A stretch of 64,000 bases of DNA, taken from contig JBGURP010000033.1 of NCBI GenBank assembly GCA_045132055.1, positions 1 to 64,000 on the forward strand, given 5' to 3'. Positions within the stretch are counted from its first letter, which is position 1. Each line of letters begins with the position of its first letter. Below are positions 1-8,113 of the stretch, piece by piece. A program made the translations under genes and the position numbers. Under the pieces are notes generated by a model. That model did no database searches, was not told the origin of the DNA, and saw only the letters and a program-made list of their open reading frames with translations. Source of the DNA: F23-D06 sp045132055 (lineage in GTDB: Bacteria > Bacteroidota > Bacteroidia > Bacteroidales > WCHB1-69).

Positions 1-234
1 TGGCTTGACGGTGGTGGCAACAATAGCACCAATTTCAGCTTGCTGCCTGGCGGCTGCTACAACGACAACACCGCCCGCTACGAGAACCTCCTCGGTAACG
101 CCTACCTGTGGAGCGTAAACTCTGCTGATCCGAACCAACCTAAGGTGTTCTGGGCCGACTGTCATTGCTACATGTGGCAGGTGGGCGATCCCAGCGCCAA
201 CATGGGTGCCAGCGTGAGATGTGTGAAAGACTAA
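1..234 (+). CDS. C-terminal end of a FISUMP-domain (Fib_succ_major) protein, 5' truncated by window edge
   Basis: The frame is open from base 1 and stops with TAA at 232-234, so only the last 77 residues are visible. They read like the end of a Fibrobacter succinogenes major paralogous (FISUMP) domain: an LPGG turn, a central aromatic W-S segment (AYLWSVNSA) and the family's typical final A-S-V-R-C-V-K-D. Such domains are repeated in secreted or surface lipoproteins of gut Bacteroidetes and Fibrobacteres; their function is not established. The start codon and any signal peptide lie outside the window. A strong terminator follows 24 nt downstream. Confidence 0.75.
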   Translation, partial: WLDGGGNNSTNFSLLPGGCYNDNTARYENLLGNAYLWSVNSADPNQPKVFWADCHCYMWQVGDPSANMGASVRCVKD

Positions 235-257
235 TTAGAGCAATACCTAATAGGGAG

Positions 258-286
258 AAGGATGGCCGTGAGGCCATCCTTTTTTT
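258..286 (+). terminator. Rho-independent terminator of the FISUMP gene
   Basis: A perfect 10-bp stem (AAGGATGGCC at 258-267, GGCCATCCTT at 272-281) with a GTGA loop is followed directly by a T run to 286. It lies between the stop at 234 and the next promoter at about 299, so it separates two transcription units. Confidence 0.9.
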
Positions 287-298
287 GTGCCTTTCATT

Positions 299-327
299 TT
301 GGAATCAGGATTTTTATGCTATCTTTG
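299..327 (+). promoter_or_regulatory. Bacteroidetes-type promoter of the C10 protease gene
   Basis: TATCTTTG at 320-327 fits the Bacteroidetes -7 consensus TAnnTTTG. A TTG inside TTTTGG (299-301) lies 18 nt upstream as the -33 element. The start codon at 348 is 20 nt downstream, leaving a short A/T-rich leader with no Shine-Dalgarno sequence. Confidence 0.75.
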
Positions 328-347
328 CACCTCAAAATTTTTTAAGA

Positions 348-2489
348 ATGAAAAAGTTTACCTGTTTCTTAATGATAGTGGCACTGATAACCACATGTGC
401 CTTTGTTTCAGCCCAAAGTGTCTCCAAGTCGGAGGCCGATATGGTCGCCAGCCGTTTTGTGGCAGAAAAATATACGGCGATGTCCAAGGCTCCGGTGGAA
501 GTCCGCCTTAAGGAGATCATCGCGGATGAGGATATGACCTACATGTATCGTTATGATATCGGCGACAAGGGTTTCGTCGTGGTTTCTGCCTCCAAGGCTG
601 TGCCCACGGTGTTGGCCTATTCGTTGGATGAGAACTTTGAGATGATTCCGCCCGTACAGGACCGTTTCGAGCTCTACAAGAAGGAGATTCGCAGTGCCGA
701 GACCGCAAAACTGCGTCCTACAGCCAAGGCGGCTGCCCAGTGGGCTCATTATACAGCAGACGAATTCGTGCCCAATCCGCCAAAGGGAGGTGTCAATAAT
801 TACTTGCTGACCACTCGCTGGAACCAGAACAAGTTTTATAACACCTATTGTCCTTGGGATGCCGATGCGGGTCCATATTATGACTACCGCGTGCCTAACG
901 GCTGTGTGGCCTGTGCTTGTGCCCAAATCATGAACTATCACCACTACCCGAAATCCGGCGTGGGAGCTATCGCCTATATTCCGCATGGTTATCCGAGCCA
1001 GACCGTTATCTTTCCCCGCCATACCTATCACTGGGAGGCTATGTATAACGAGCCGATGAGCTATGCCAATGAGATTGCCAAGCTGGCTTATCATTTCGGC
1101 GTGGCTATTCAAATGAACTATTCTGCCGATGGCTCCGGCGCTGCTACCGAAACGGCCAAAACCAGATTGAGAGAGACTTTCCTCTATGACCCCAGCATCA
1201 CTTCATACTATCGGAGCAGTTATACAGATTCTTTGTCTTTGTTGGAATACATCGCAGCCCTGAAGGAGCAGATAGATCTGAAACGCCCCGTCTATTATGC
1301 CGGCTGTAGCCAGACCTCATGCCATGCGTATGTGTTGGACGGTTACGATGAGGAGGACAAGTTCCACCTGAACTACGGCTGGGGCGGTTCTTCCAATGGT
1401 TACTATGCGATGGACAATTTCACTTCCGGCTATACACATTGGGATTGGAATAATTCTGGCGAGGCCATTATGAACATTTTCCCGTCAAAGTCTGTTCCGT
1501 CCGAGTATTGCCAAGGACATAAAAGGCTGACAGCCTCTTTCGGCTATGTGCTGGATGGATCGCCCACGACCAAGCCCTATCAGGCCGACCACGACTGTTC
1601 ATGGATGGTGGCAGTCCCGGAAGCTCGAGTGTATCGTTTCTCTTTTGACCGTCTTGACCTGAACCCAGATGTGGATTTTGTGACCATCTATAACGGTCCG
1701 ACCGTGGAATCTGGTGTCAAAGCCACGTTTACGGGCACCAATCCTTCAACAGAAGAAATTGTTGTGGTCGCCGACAGCGTGCTGATAACCTTCACTTCCA
1801 CTGGCAATGGCCCTGATACAAATAAGGATTATTACGGATTCCAGATGCAGTATTACACTACACTGAATTCCCAAACTTGCTCTGAATATAGTAGTTTAAA
1901 TAATTGGACATCAGTAATTTCTGATGGTTCCGAAGAGGGCGAGGACTATCACCCGCAGACAAACTGCAACTGGACTGTCTCCCTGAACTTCATCTCCGGC
2001 TACTCCATAGCATTCCCGAAGTTCCAACTCGGCTATGGTGATTTCGTGGATGTCTATGATGCTACTACGAATCCGCAAACCCTGTACAAACGTTATGATA
2101 TCTACAACCCGCCGACGGGCATCGATATGGTGAGTTTCAATAAGATGCGTATCAATTTCGTGTCCGACAACTGGGATCAGGGCAATGGTTTCAACTTGCA
2201 GTATTATGCTCAGGTGGGCGTGGACAATCACAGCGGTCTGGAAGATATGACCGTCTATCCGAACCCGGCCACTGACAATCTGTTTTTGAAATTTTCTTTG
2301 CAAAACGAAAGCAAGATTTTGGTGAAAATGCTGGATATGACGGGAAAGACTGTGATGGTGGATGCTTTTGAGGGCGTGATGGGAGAGAATCAGCATACGA
2401 TGAATGTGTCCAATGTCAAGAGCGGTTTGTATGTCCTGCAGATTGAGACTGGCAACGGAAAGTCAATTCAAAAAGTGTTGGTCCAATAA
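348..2489 (+). CDS. Secreted C10 (streptopain-like) cysteine protease with CUB-like domains and T9SS sorting domain
   Basis: The protein has 713 residues from ATG 348; an upstream extension of the frame is ignored because the promoter and the signal peptide (MKKFTCFLMIVALITTCAFVSAQ region, residues 1-22) fix the start. A SpeB-type propeptide-like region follows. The papain-like core has the nucleophile in GCVACACAQ (Cys186) and the catalytic His in SCHAYVLDGYD (His326), followed by the family hallmark LNYGWGG. Two CUB-like beta domains follow (about 385-505 and 515-625), each beginning near a Cys and containing the D-F-V-x-(I/V)-Y-(N/D) motif. The last roughly 80 residues (VYPNPATDN to KVLVQ) are a type A T9SS C-terminal signal, so the product is probably exported through the outer membrane and surface-anchored or released. 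The role is probably extracellular protein degradation; substrate unknown. Confidence 0.88.
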   Translation: MKKFTCFLMIVALITTCAFVSAQSVSKSEADMVASRFVAEKYTAMSKAPVEVRLKEIIADEDMTYMYRYDIGDKGFVVVSASKAVPTVLAYSLDENFEMIPPVQDRFELYKKEIRSAETAKLRPTAKAAAQWAHYTADEFVPNPPKGGVNNYLLTTRWNQNKFYNTYCPWDADAGPYYDYRVPNGCVACACAQIMNYHHYPKSGVGAIAYIPHGYPSQTVIFPRHTYHWEAMYNEPMSYANEIAKLAYHFGVAIQMNYSADGSGAATETAKTRLRETFLYDPSITSYYRSSYTDSLSLLEYIAALKEQIDLKRPVYYAGCSQTSCHAYVLDGYDEEDKFHLNYGWGGSSNGYYAMDNFTSGYTHWDWNNSGEAIMNIFPSKSVPSEYCQGHKRLTASFGYVLDGSPTTKPYQADHDCSWMVAVPEARVYRFSFDRLDLNPDVDFVTIYNGPTVESGVKATFTGTNPSTEEIVVVADSVLITFTSTGNGPDTNKDYYGFQMQYYTTLNSQTCSEYSSLNNWTSVISDGSEEGEDYHPQTNCNWTVSLNFISGYSIAFPKFQLGYGDFVDVYDATTNPQTLYKRYDIYNPPTGIDMVSFNKMRINFVSDNWDQGNGFNLQYYAQVGVDNHSGLEDMTVYPNPATDNLFLKFSLQNESKILVKMLDMTGKTVMVDAFEGVMGENQHTMNVSNVKSGLYVLQIETGNGKSIQKVLVQ

Positions 2490-2507
2490 TCTAAATTCCC
2501 TGCCCTG

Positions 2508-3857
2508 ATGTTCCAGCGTCTGATATCCAGTTGCGTCAAGTTGGTGCAACGTTACCTTCCCGAGCCGTTTGTATTCGCTATCCTTTTGACGTTCATTGCC
2601 GCGTTCATCGCGATGCCTTTGTGTCACCAGACTCCGGTGGAGGTGGTGGAGCATTGGGGCAATGGTGTGTGGGGGTTGCTGGCGTTTTCCATGCAGATGG
2701 CCCTGGTGCTCGTGTGTGGCTCCACGCTGGCGGCTGCTCCGGTGGTAAAGAAGGGGATCAGCGCGCTGGCCTCCCTGCCCAAGACCCCGACGGCAGCCAT
2801 CGCGCTGGTGACGGGAGTCTCGGCCATCGCCTGCTGGCTCAACTGGGGCTTCGGACTCATTGTGGGTGTCATCTTCGCCAAAGAGATTGCGCGGAAGCTG
2901 CCGGCGGTGGACTACCGCTTGCTGATTGCCTCTGCGTACAGTGGCTTTGTGGTGTGGCACGCCGGCCTTTCCGGCTCCATCCCGCTCACCATGGCCACGC
3001 CAGGAGATGCGTTATGCAAGGCCACGAACGGAGCACTCACCCAACCCGTGCCGATTTCGCAAACCATCCTGGACCCTCATAATCTGGTGATGGTCCTGTT
3101 GGTCATCATCGCTTTGGTGTTGGTCAATGCGCGCATGCACCCGAAGAAAGACGTGGTGGTTGTGGATCCTGCTTTGCTGGCGGAGGATGAGCCCGCGCGC
3201 GAAACACATCGCGACACGCCGGCGGAGAAGATGGAAGGCAGCCGCATTTTGGCCTACATCGTGGCAGCTCTTGGCTTGGCCTATCTCGTCATCAAACTCT
3301 TCTTCAGGGGCGGTTCGCTGGATTTGAACTCGGTGATCATGCTGTTCCTGTTCACGGGTGTCATCCTGCACGGCACGCCGATTTCGTATGTGCGCGCGTT
3401 CACGAAGGCGGCTACGGGCGCGGCGGGCATCTTGTTGCAATTCCCGTTCTATGCCGGCATCATGGGTATCATCACGGGCGTGGGACATTCCGGCATCTGC
3501 TTTGGCACCGTCATCAGCGATGCCTGCATCTCCATTTCCAATCCGACCACCTATCCGTTATTGACGTTCCTGTGCGCTGCAGTGCTCAACTTGTTTGTGC
3601 CGTCGGGCGGTGGTCACTGGGCCATCCAGGCGCCCATCATGTTTGCCGCCGGAGCCAATCTCGGTGTGGATCCCGGCCTTACGGGCACGGCCATTGCCTG
3701 GGGCGACGCGTGGACCAACCTCATACAACCCTTCTGGGCGATTCCGGCACTGGCCATCGCCAAACTCAATGCAAAAGACATCATGGGGTTCTGCCTCATC
3801 GACCTTTTCGTCACTGGCCTTATCATTTGCGGTGGATTGCTGGTATGGGCGATGTGA
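2508..3857 (+). CDS. atoE: AtoE-family short-chain fatty acid transporter
   Basis: The 449-residue, very hydrophobic protein has the AtoE/TIGR00366 pattern: N-terminal YLPEPFVFAILLTFI, an LNWGFGLIVG segment, HAGLSGSIPLT, and a C-terminal PSGGGHWAIQAP followed by AWGDAWTNLIQPFWAIP. The family includes E. coli AtoE, linked to uptake of acetoacetate and short-chain fatty acids, and acts in the inner membrane. It starts 18 nt after the C10 protease stop and may be read through from it, but there is no functional link and no ato catabolic gene nearby. Substrate is unproven. Confidence 0.82.
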   Translation: MFQRLISSCVKLVQRYLPEPFVFAILLTFIAAFIAMPLCHQTPVEVVEHWGNGVWGLLAFSMQMALVLVCGSTLAAAPVVKKGISALASLPKTPTAAIALVTGVSAIACWLNWGFGLIVGVIFAKEIARKLPAVDYRLLIASAYSGFVVWHAGLSGSIPLTMATPGDALCKATNGALTQPVPISQTILDPHNLVMVLLVIIALVLVNARMHPKKDVVVVDPALLAEDEPARETHRDTPAEKMEGSRILAYIVAALGLAYLVIKLFFRGGSLDLNSVIMLFLFTGVILHGTPISYVRAFTKAATGAAGILLQFPFYAGIMGIITGVGHSGICFGTVISDACISISNPTTYPLLTFLCAAVLNLFVPSGGGHWAIQAPIMFAAGANLGVDPGLTGTAIAWGDAWTNLIQPFWAIPALAIAKLNAKDIMGFCLIDLFVTGLIICGGLLVWAM

Positions 3858-3862
3858 TGAAC

Positions 3863-3912
3863 GATTAGAGATGAGAGCATTTTTTTCTCTAATCTCTAAT
3901 CTCTCATCTTTA
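3863..3912. repeat. Heptamer (TCTCTAA-type) intergenic repeat with inverted arms between convergent genes
   Basis: GATTAGAGA (3863-3871) is complementary to TCTCTAATC (3886-3894), with a T run in the loop region, and is followed by further TCTCTAA/TCTCATC heptamers. It sits exactly between the 3' ends of the AtoE gene (+) and the DUF4159 gene (-), so it could act as a bidirectional terminator. Similar tracts recur in the window near 4700, 7840, 10170, 21220 and 31950. Confidence 0.6.
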
Positions 3913-4563
3913 TCTCGTGAAAACGTACTGCAAAATATTCGCTCCCATCTGCAGGGCTTTGGTGCGGGTGGCTTCCGAGTCTTTGTGCACGATGTAGTCT
4001 TCCCAGCCATCGCCTAAGTCGCATTCGTAGGTAAAAAGAAATACCATGCGGCCCTCCCAGAATATGGCGAAAGCTTGCGGCGGTTTGTTGTCGTGCTCGT
4101 GAATCTTGGGCAGACCGTTGGGGAAATTGTATTTCTGATGGAAGATCGGATGGTTGAAGGGCAGCTCCACAAACTCGGCTTCAGGGAACACTTTTTTCAT
4201 CTCCCTGCGGATAAAAGTGTTCATACCATAGTTGTCATCAGCGTGCAGGAAGCCGCCGGAGATCAGATAGGTGCGTAGGTTGCTCACCTCTGCGTCGCTG
4301 AACACGATGTTGCCGTGGCCGGTCATGTGCACAAAGGGGTACTGGAAGATGTCGGCGCTGCCCACTTCCACCGTTGCCGGCTTAGGATCCAGCGCCATGC
4401 CGAGGTTCGCATTGCAGAACTTGATGAGGTTGGGCAGCGATGTGGGGTTTACGTACCAGTCGCCGCCGCCGTTGTACTTCAACAGGGCAATCTGTTGCGC
4501 CGGCGCCAAAAACGCCACCGCAACCAAAACTATCACCAGAAAGTATTTTCTCAAAATATTCAT
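3910..4563 (-). CDS. DUF4159 domain protein, exported
   Basis: The 217-residue protein starts at ATG 4563 (MNILRKYFLVIVLV); six codons of in-frame upstream sequence are excluded because this start gives a clean signal peptide ending near APAQ. The rest matches DUF4159, a class I glutamine-amidotransferase-like fold: VHMTGHGNIVFSD, a GGFLHADDNYG motif and FPEAEFVELPFNHPIFH. Members in Bacteroidetes are often beside MoxR/VWA genes, and here the gene lies downstream of a VWA membrane protein in the same direction, which fits. Biochemical function is unknown. The stop falls inside a heptamer repeat shared with the convergent AtoE gene. Confidence 0.75.
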   Translation of the reverse strand: MNILRKYFLVIVLVAVAFLAPAQQIALLKYNGGGDWYVNPTSLPNLIKFCNANLGMALDPKPATVEVGSADIFQYPFVHMTGHGNIVFSDAEVSNLRTYLISGGFLHADDNYGMNTFIRREMKKVFPEAEFVELPFNHPIFHQKYNFPNGLPKIHEHDNKPPQAFAIFWEGRMVFLFTYECDLGDGWEDYIVHKDSEATRTKALQMGANILQYVFTR

Positions 4564-4593
4564 TTGCTTCTCAATTTTCAACTCCTCACTCTA

Positions 4594-4728
4594 TATTACT
4601 ACCCCGCCCTTCTTCAATGTGTAATTTGAAATGTGTAATGTGGAATGAATCCTCAATTTTCAATTTTTAATTCCACATTTCACATTCCCCATTCCAAATC
4701 CTCTCATCTTTAATCTCTAATCTCTCAT
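4594..4728. repeat. Intergenic repeat debris: truncated hairpin element, mirror AT-rich repeats and a heptamer tract
   Basis: TATTACTACCCCGCCCTTC near 4594-4612 matches one arm of the composite hairpin elements at 8052-8096 and 33891-33934. It is followed by imperfectly inverted copies of an AATGTGGAAT-type sequence (about 4625-4695) and by a TCTCTAA-type heptamer tract (about 4697-4728). No gene is seen here. Confidence 0.5.
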
Positions 4729-6825
4729 CTAGTATCCTCCATTCCATTTCCTCAGGAACCACTCAATGCCCAGCAGCAGCACGATGGCGGCAAGATACCA
4801 AGGCGAGTTGAGCAGCATGGTGTATTTCTTCTTGTAGCTGGATATGGATTTGATATTGTCGTTGGCTTTGATTTCTTTGGCCACCTTCTGCATCTCATCG
4901 CGGGTGAAGAATTTGCCCTTGGTGGCGGTGGAGATGCTCTTCAGCAGGTCGTGGTCTGCAATCAGGTTGGCGGTTTCCAGCATGATTTCCTGGATGGAGA
5001 AGCGTCCGCTCTTCTCGAAACGCCTGCCGCCCACTTGGGTGGTGGCGGTCCAGGAGTAGCTGCCCACTGGGAGTTCGCCCATGTTCAGGTAGTAACCTTT
5101 GTTCTGTTTCGAGAACTGCGCTTCGTAGGTGGTGTCGCCGCTGCCCTTGATGACCATCTTGATGTCCGGCTCGTTGATGAGTTCGTAGCTGTCGTTGAAC
5201 AGCTCTGCCGAGAACTCCACGGGGGCGTTTTCCGCGAACACGTCCGCATGGCGCACGCGGAACTGGCTCTTGTCGCCCTTGGCGGCCAGGTACAAGGTGA
5301 TCTTGTCCATGATCTCATTGAAGGCAGTGTGGTTTTCGGCGTACAGATAGTTGTACAGTTTCCACTGCCAGAAGCCCGTGCCGGTGATGATGCCCGTCTT
5401 GGCTCCGTTCTGCTGGTTGAATACCACCAGCGGGTATTTGGTATCCACGCCGCTGATTTTCTGGTACATGAAGACGTTGGCGGACACGCCAGTCTTGTAG
5501 GTGCCGAAAATGGTTTTGATGGGTGGGTATTTGGGGAGCATCCGCTGAGCCTCTTCCGAGAAGGTGAAAGAGGTGAAGTTCGAGTTGTAGAGCGGCATCG
5601 CGTTGTTAGTCAGGTTCTTGCTTTGCGTCACGGTCAGGCCCGTATTGAGCGCATTGAAATTGTTGAGGTCCGTTTGTGTGCCGACGATGTACAGGGCGGA
5701 AGTGCCCGATTTACGAATCTGGGAGATGAGGTTGGATGCGGAATTCGCTTTGGAGGGCAGCTGGTGCAGCACAATAAGACTGTATTCAGAAGGATTGCCT
5801 TTGAACTCGCTGGCCGGTGACACCTCAACATCGTAGTTGTCGGTCAGCGCAAGTGCTTCGCTCAGGGCGGCCACGTCGGGGTGCGGCGAATTATAGACGA
5901 TGGCAATCTTGTCTTTGGATTCGATCACTTCGACGTAGAAGTGCACGTGGTTGTTCTTGTGCGTCACTTCGCCGTCCAGTTCGGTAAGGTCCGCGCGGTA
6001 GTGATGAATGCCTTTGCTTTGTGCCTCCAAGCTCAGTTTTACGGTCTCAAAGTAACGGTTGCCGCTGAAGGAGAGGCTCTTGTGCAGAATCTCCTTGTCG
6101 CCTTCCATCACGGTGAGTTCCGCTTGTTTGCCCGACAGCCGGTTGGCGTTGATTTTCAGTTCCACGGGGAACATGTTGCCTTTGAAAGCCTGCTTGTTGT
6201 GCACTACGTCAGAGAAGAACAGGTCAGTGGTGAGCTCGGTGTTGCCTAACCCCACGGTGTAAACGGGAAAGTTGGCTTCGGAGGCCTTGTAGTAGGGACT
6301 GGCCCCGGTGTTGAAGATGCCGTCGGTCAGCAATACCATCGCGCCGATGTTCTGGTTGGCGTAGAGTCTGCTGGTGAGGTCGAAGATGGAGGCAAGGTTT
6401 GTCGATTTCTCGGAGAAGTCAAGGCTCAAGGCTTCGTCGTTGCCCAACATTCGGGCCTCGTCGCCAATGACGAAAGTCTTGATTTCGTACTTGTTGCCCA
6501 GCTCTGTAGCCAGTTGCTGGACAGCTTTGGGGTAGTCGTTGATGTAATAGGCCGAATCCTTGTTGGAACGGAGAGACTCGCTGTTGTCGATGGCCAGCAG
6601 GATAACGGGATGGTCGGTCTGCTTGACAATCAGTTTCAGCATGGGCCCCAGAATCAGGAAAGCGAGCAATGACATGGCCAGACCGCGCAGGCATGCCATG
6701 ATGATGCGGTGTTTCTTTTCAAAAACGATGTTGTTGTTCTTGTAATATAGAAACAGGGCATATCCCACGCCGATGAGCAGCACGAGTGGCAGAAACCAGA
6801 GCGAGTATTTGGTGAGCAGGGCCAT
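4729..6825 (-). CDS. Membrane protein with von Willebrand factor A-like domain
   Basis: The protein has 698 residues. Two hydrophobic segments lie at the N-terminus (about 8-27 and 43-65) and one at the C-terminus (about 672-690), so the large middle part is probably exposed to the periplasm. Just after the second helix, ILLAIDNSESLRSN supplies a MIDAS-like DxSxS motif, followed by LLTDGIFNTG and VYTVGLGNTE, as in VWA domains. The remainder looks like beta-sandwich and amidotransferase-like modules seen in Bacteroidetes proteins of this kind. It starts 9 nt after trpS, so the two are probably co-transcribed, with the DUF4159 gene downstream. The precise role is unknown; envelope-associated protein assembly or stress has been proposed for similar Bacteroides genes. 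Confidence 0.72.
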   Translation of the reverse strand: MALLTKYSLWFLPLVLLIGVGYALFLYYKNNNIVFEKKHRIIMACLRGLAMSLLAFLILGPMLKLIVKQTDHPVILLAIDNSESLRSNKDSAYYINDYPKAVQQLATELGNKYEIKTFVIGDEARMLGNDEALSLDFSEKSTNLASIFDLTSRLYANQNIGAMVLLTDGIFNTGASPYYKASEANFPVYTVGLGNTELTTDLFFSDVVHNKQAFKGNMFPVELKINANRLSGKQAELTVMEGDKEILHKSLSFSGNRYFETVKLSLEAQSKGIHHYRADLTELDGEVTHKNNHVHFYVEVIESKDKIAIVYNSPHPDVAALSEALALTDNYDVEVSPASEFKGNPSEYSLIVLHQLPSKANSASNLISQIRKSGTSALYIVGTQTDLNNFNALNTGLTVTQSKNLTNNAMPLYNSNFTSFTFSEEAQRMLPKYPPIKTIFGTYKTGVSANVFMYQKISGVDTKYPLVVFNQQNGAKTGIITGTGFWQWKLYNYLYAENHTAFNEIMDKITLYLAAKGDKSQFRVRHADVFAENAPVEFSAELFNDSYELINEPDIKMVIKGSGDTTYEAQFSKQNKGYYLNMGELPVGSYSWTATTQVGGRRFEKSGRFSIQEIMLETANLIADHDLLKSISTATKGKFFTRDEMQKVAKEIKANDNIKSISSYKKKYTMLLNSPWYLAAIVLLLGIEWFLRKWNGGY

Positions 6826-6834
6826 TATGTGAGA

Positions 6835-7830
6835 TTAAAGAGGTTTGAAACCGATGATTTCGCGAACGTCCTTGATTGTTTTGGCTGCGCTTTCGCGGGC
6901 TTTTTCGGCACCTTCGCGCGCCACCTTGCTGATGAAGTCGTTTTTGGAACGGAGTTCCAGAATGCGCTCATAGATAGGTTGCGTGAAGGCAATCATGTCG
7001 GCAGCCAGTTGCTTCTTCATGTCGCCGTAGCGAATTTGGCAAGCTTGGTATTGGTCTTCGAAGTATTGCACGGTGTCGGGGGTGGAGACGGCCTTCATCA
7101 GGCTGAAGAGGTTCTCCACGGCCTGCGACTTGGGCTGGCCGGGCTCCGTAGGACCGCTGTCCGAAACGGCGCGCATGATTTTCTTGCGCACCACTTCCGG
7201 CGTGTCCGACAGGTAGATGCATGAGCCTTCGTTGTCCGACTTGGACATCTTGGTGGAGCCGTCCAGGCCGGGTATCTTGATGAGCTCGTTGCCGAAGTTA
7301 TAGGCCACGGGCAGTTTGAAGTATTCGTGTTGATAGATGCGGTTGAAACGCTGTGCGAAGTCGCGGGTCATCTCCAGGTGCTGTTCCTGGTCCTTGCCCA
7401 CGGGCACCTTGTCGGCGCGGTGCAGCAGGATGTCGGCGGCCATGAGCACGGGATAGTTGAGCAATCCGGCGTTCACGTTGTTGGGCTGGCGGCGCACCTT
7501 CTCCTTGAAAGAGGCCACGCGCTGCAGTTCGCCCACATAGACGTTCATGGAGAGCAGCAGACTCAGCTCGCAAACCTGCGGCACGTCACTCTGCACGTAG
7601 ATGGTGGCCTTCTCGGGGTCCAGGCCGGCGGCAATGTAGTCGATGAGCACATTGCGCACGTTGGTGCCCAAGTCCGCTGGGGTGGGGTGCGTGGTGAGGG
7701 AGTGATAATCGGCGATGAAAAAGAAGCAGTTGTTCTCGTTCTGCATCTTGATGAAATTCCGCAAAGCGCCGAAATAATTGCCTAAATGTAAAAAACCGGT
7801 TGGCCGAATGCCGCTGACAACAGTGTCCAT
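6835..7830 (-). CDS. trpS: Tryptophan--tRNA ligase
   Basis: The 331-residue protein has the normal length of bacterial TrpRS. The class I HIGH-type motif is PTGFLHLGN (10-18) and the KMSKS motif is at 194-198. The dimer and tryptophan-binding region contains SLLLSMNVYVGELQR, and GKDQEQHLEMTRD (145-157) is typical. It charges tRNA-Trp in the cytoplasm. A -7 box (7929-7936) lies about 100 nt upstream, and a heptamer repeat tract sits in the 5' leader between them. The VWA membrane protein gene follows 9 nt downstream. Confidence 0.95.
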   Translation of the reverse strand: MDTVVSGIRPTGFLHLGNYFGALRNFIKMQNENNCFFFIADYHSLTTHPTPADLGTNVRNVLIDYIAAGLDPEKATIYVQSDVPQVCELSLLLSMNVYVGELQRVASFKEKVRRQPNNVNAGLLNYPVLMAADILLHRADKVPVGKDQEQHLEMTRDFAQRFNRIYQHEYFKLPVAYNFGNELIKIPGLDGSTKMSKSDNEGSCIYLSDTPEVVRKKIMRAVSDSGPTEPGQPKSQAVENLFSLMKAVSTPDTVQYFEDQYQACQIRYGDMKKQLAADMIAFTQPIYERILELRSKNDFISKVAREGAEKARESAAKTIKDVREIIGFKPL

Positions 7831-7837
7831 GATATAA

Positions 7838-7917
7838 GGGTTTAGAGATTAGAGATGAGAGGTTAGAGATTATCGAGAATAGATTGTCTCTCATCTCTAA
7901 TCCATAATCTCTCATCG
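7838..7917. repeat. Heptamer intergenic repeat in the trpS leader
   Basis: AGAGATTAGAGATGAGAG-type units on the left and TCTCATCTCTAATC-type units on the right form an imperfect inverted repeat in the transcribed leader of trpS. It is the same family as the tracts at 3863, 10160, 21180 and 31946. Any effect on trpS expression is untested. Confidence 0.6.
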
Positions 7918-7928
7918 TTTATGGGTTG

Positions 7929-7936
7929 CAAAAATA
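7929..7936 (-). promoter_or_regulatory. -7 promoter box upstream of trpS
   Basis: Read on the minus strand, 7936 to 7929 is TATTTTTG followed by C, matching TAnnTTTG. A -33 element is not clear because the upstream sequence is a low-complexity tract. The box is placed to transcribe trpS, the VWA gene and perhaps DUF4159. Confidence 0.55.
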
Positions 7937-7943
7937 CAAAAAA

Positions 7944-8096
7944 ATGGGGTACAAGGGGAGAAAGAGGTAAATGGGGTGAAAGAGGTACAAGGAGTGAATG
8001 GGGTGCATGGGGTGAAAGGGGTAAATGTGGTGAAAGGGAGAAATTAAAATTCCCCTTCTGTTTTAGAAGGGGTGGCCGAAGGCCGGGGTAGTAATA
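7944..8096. repeat. Composite intergenic element: G-rich decamer tract plus double hairpin
   Basis: A tract of near-decamers such as GGGGTGAAAG and GGTAAATG (7944-8046) is joined to a hairpin CCCCTTCT/AGAAGGGG (8052-8059, 8065-8072). A mini-hairpin GGCC-GAA-GGCC (8074-8084) and GGGGTAGTAATA follow. The same arrangement occurs in the opposite orientation at 33891-34005. No ORF of interest overlaps on either strand. Confidence 0.7.
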
Positions 8097-8113
8097 TGGA
8101 TGATATGAATGGT

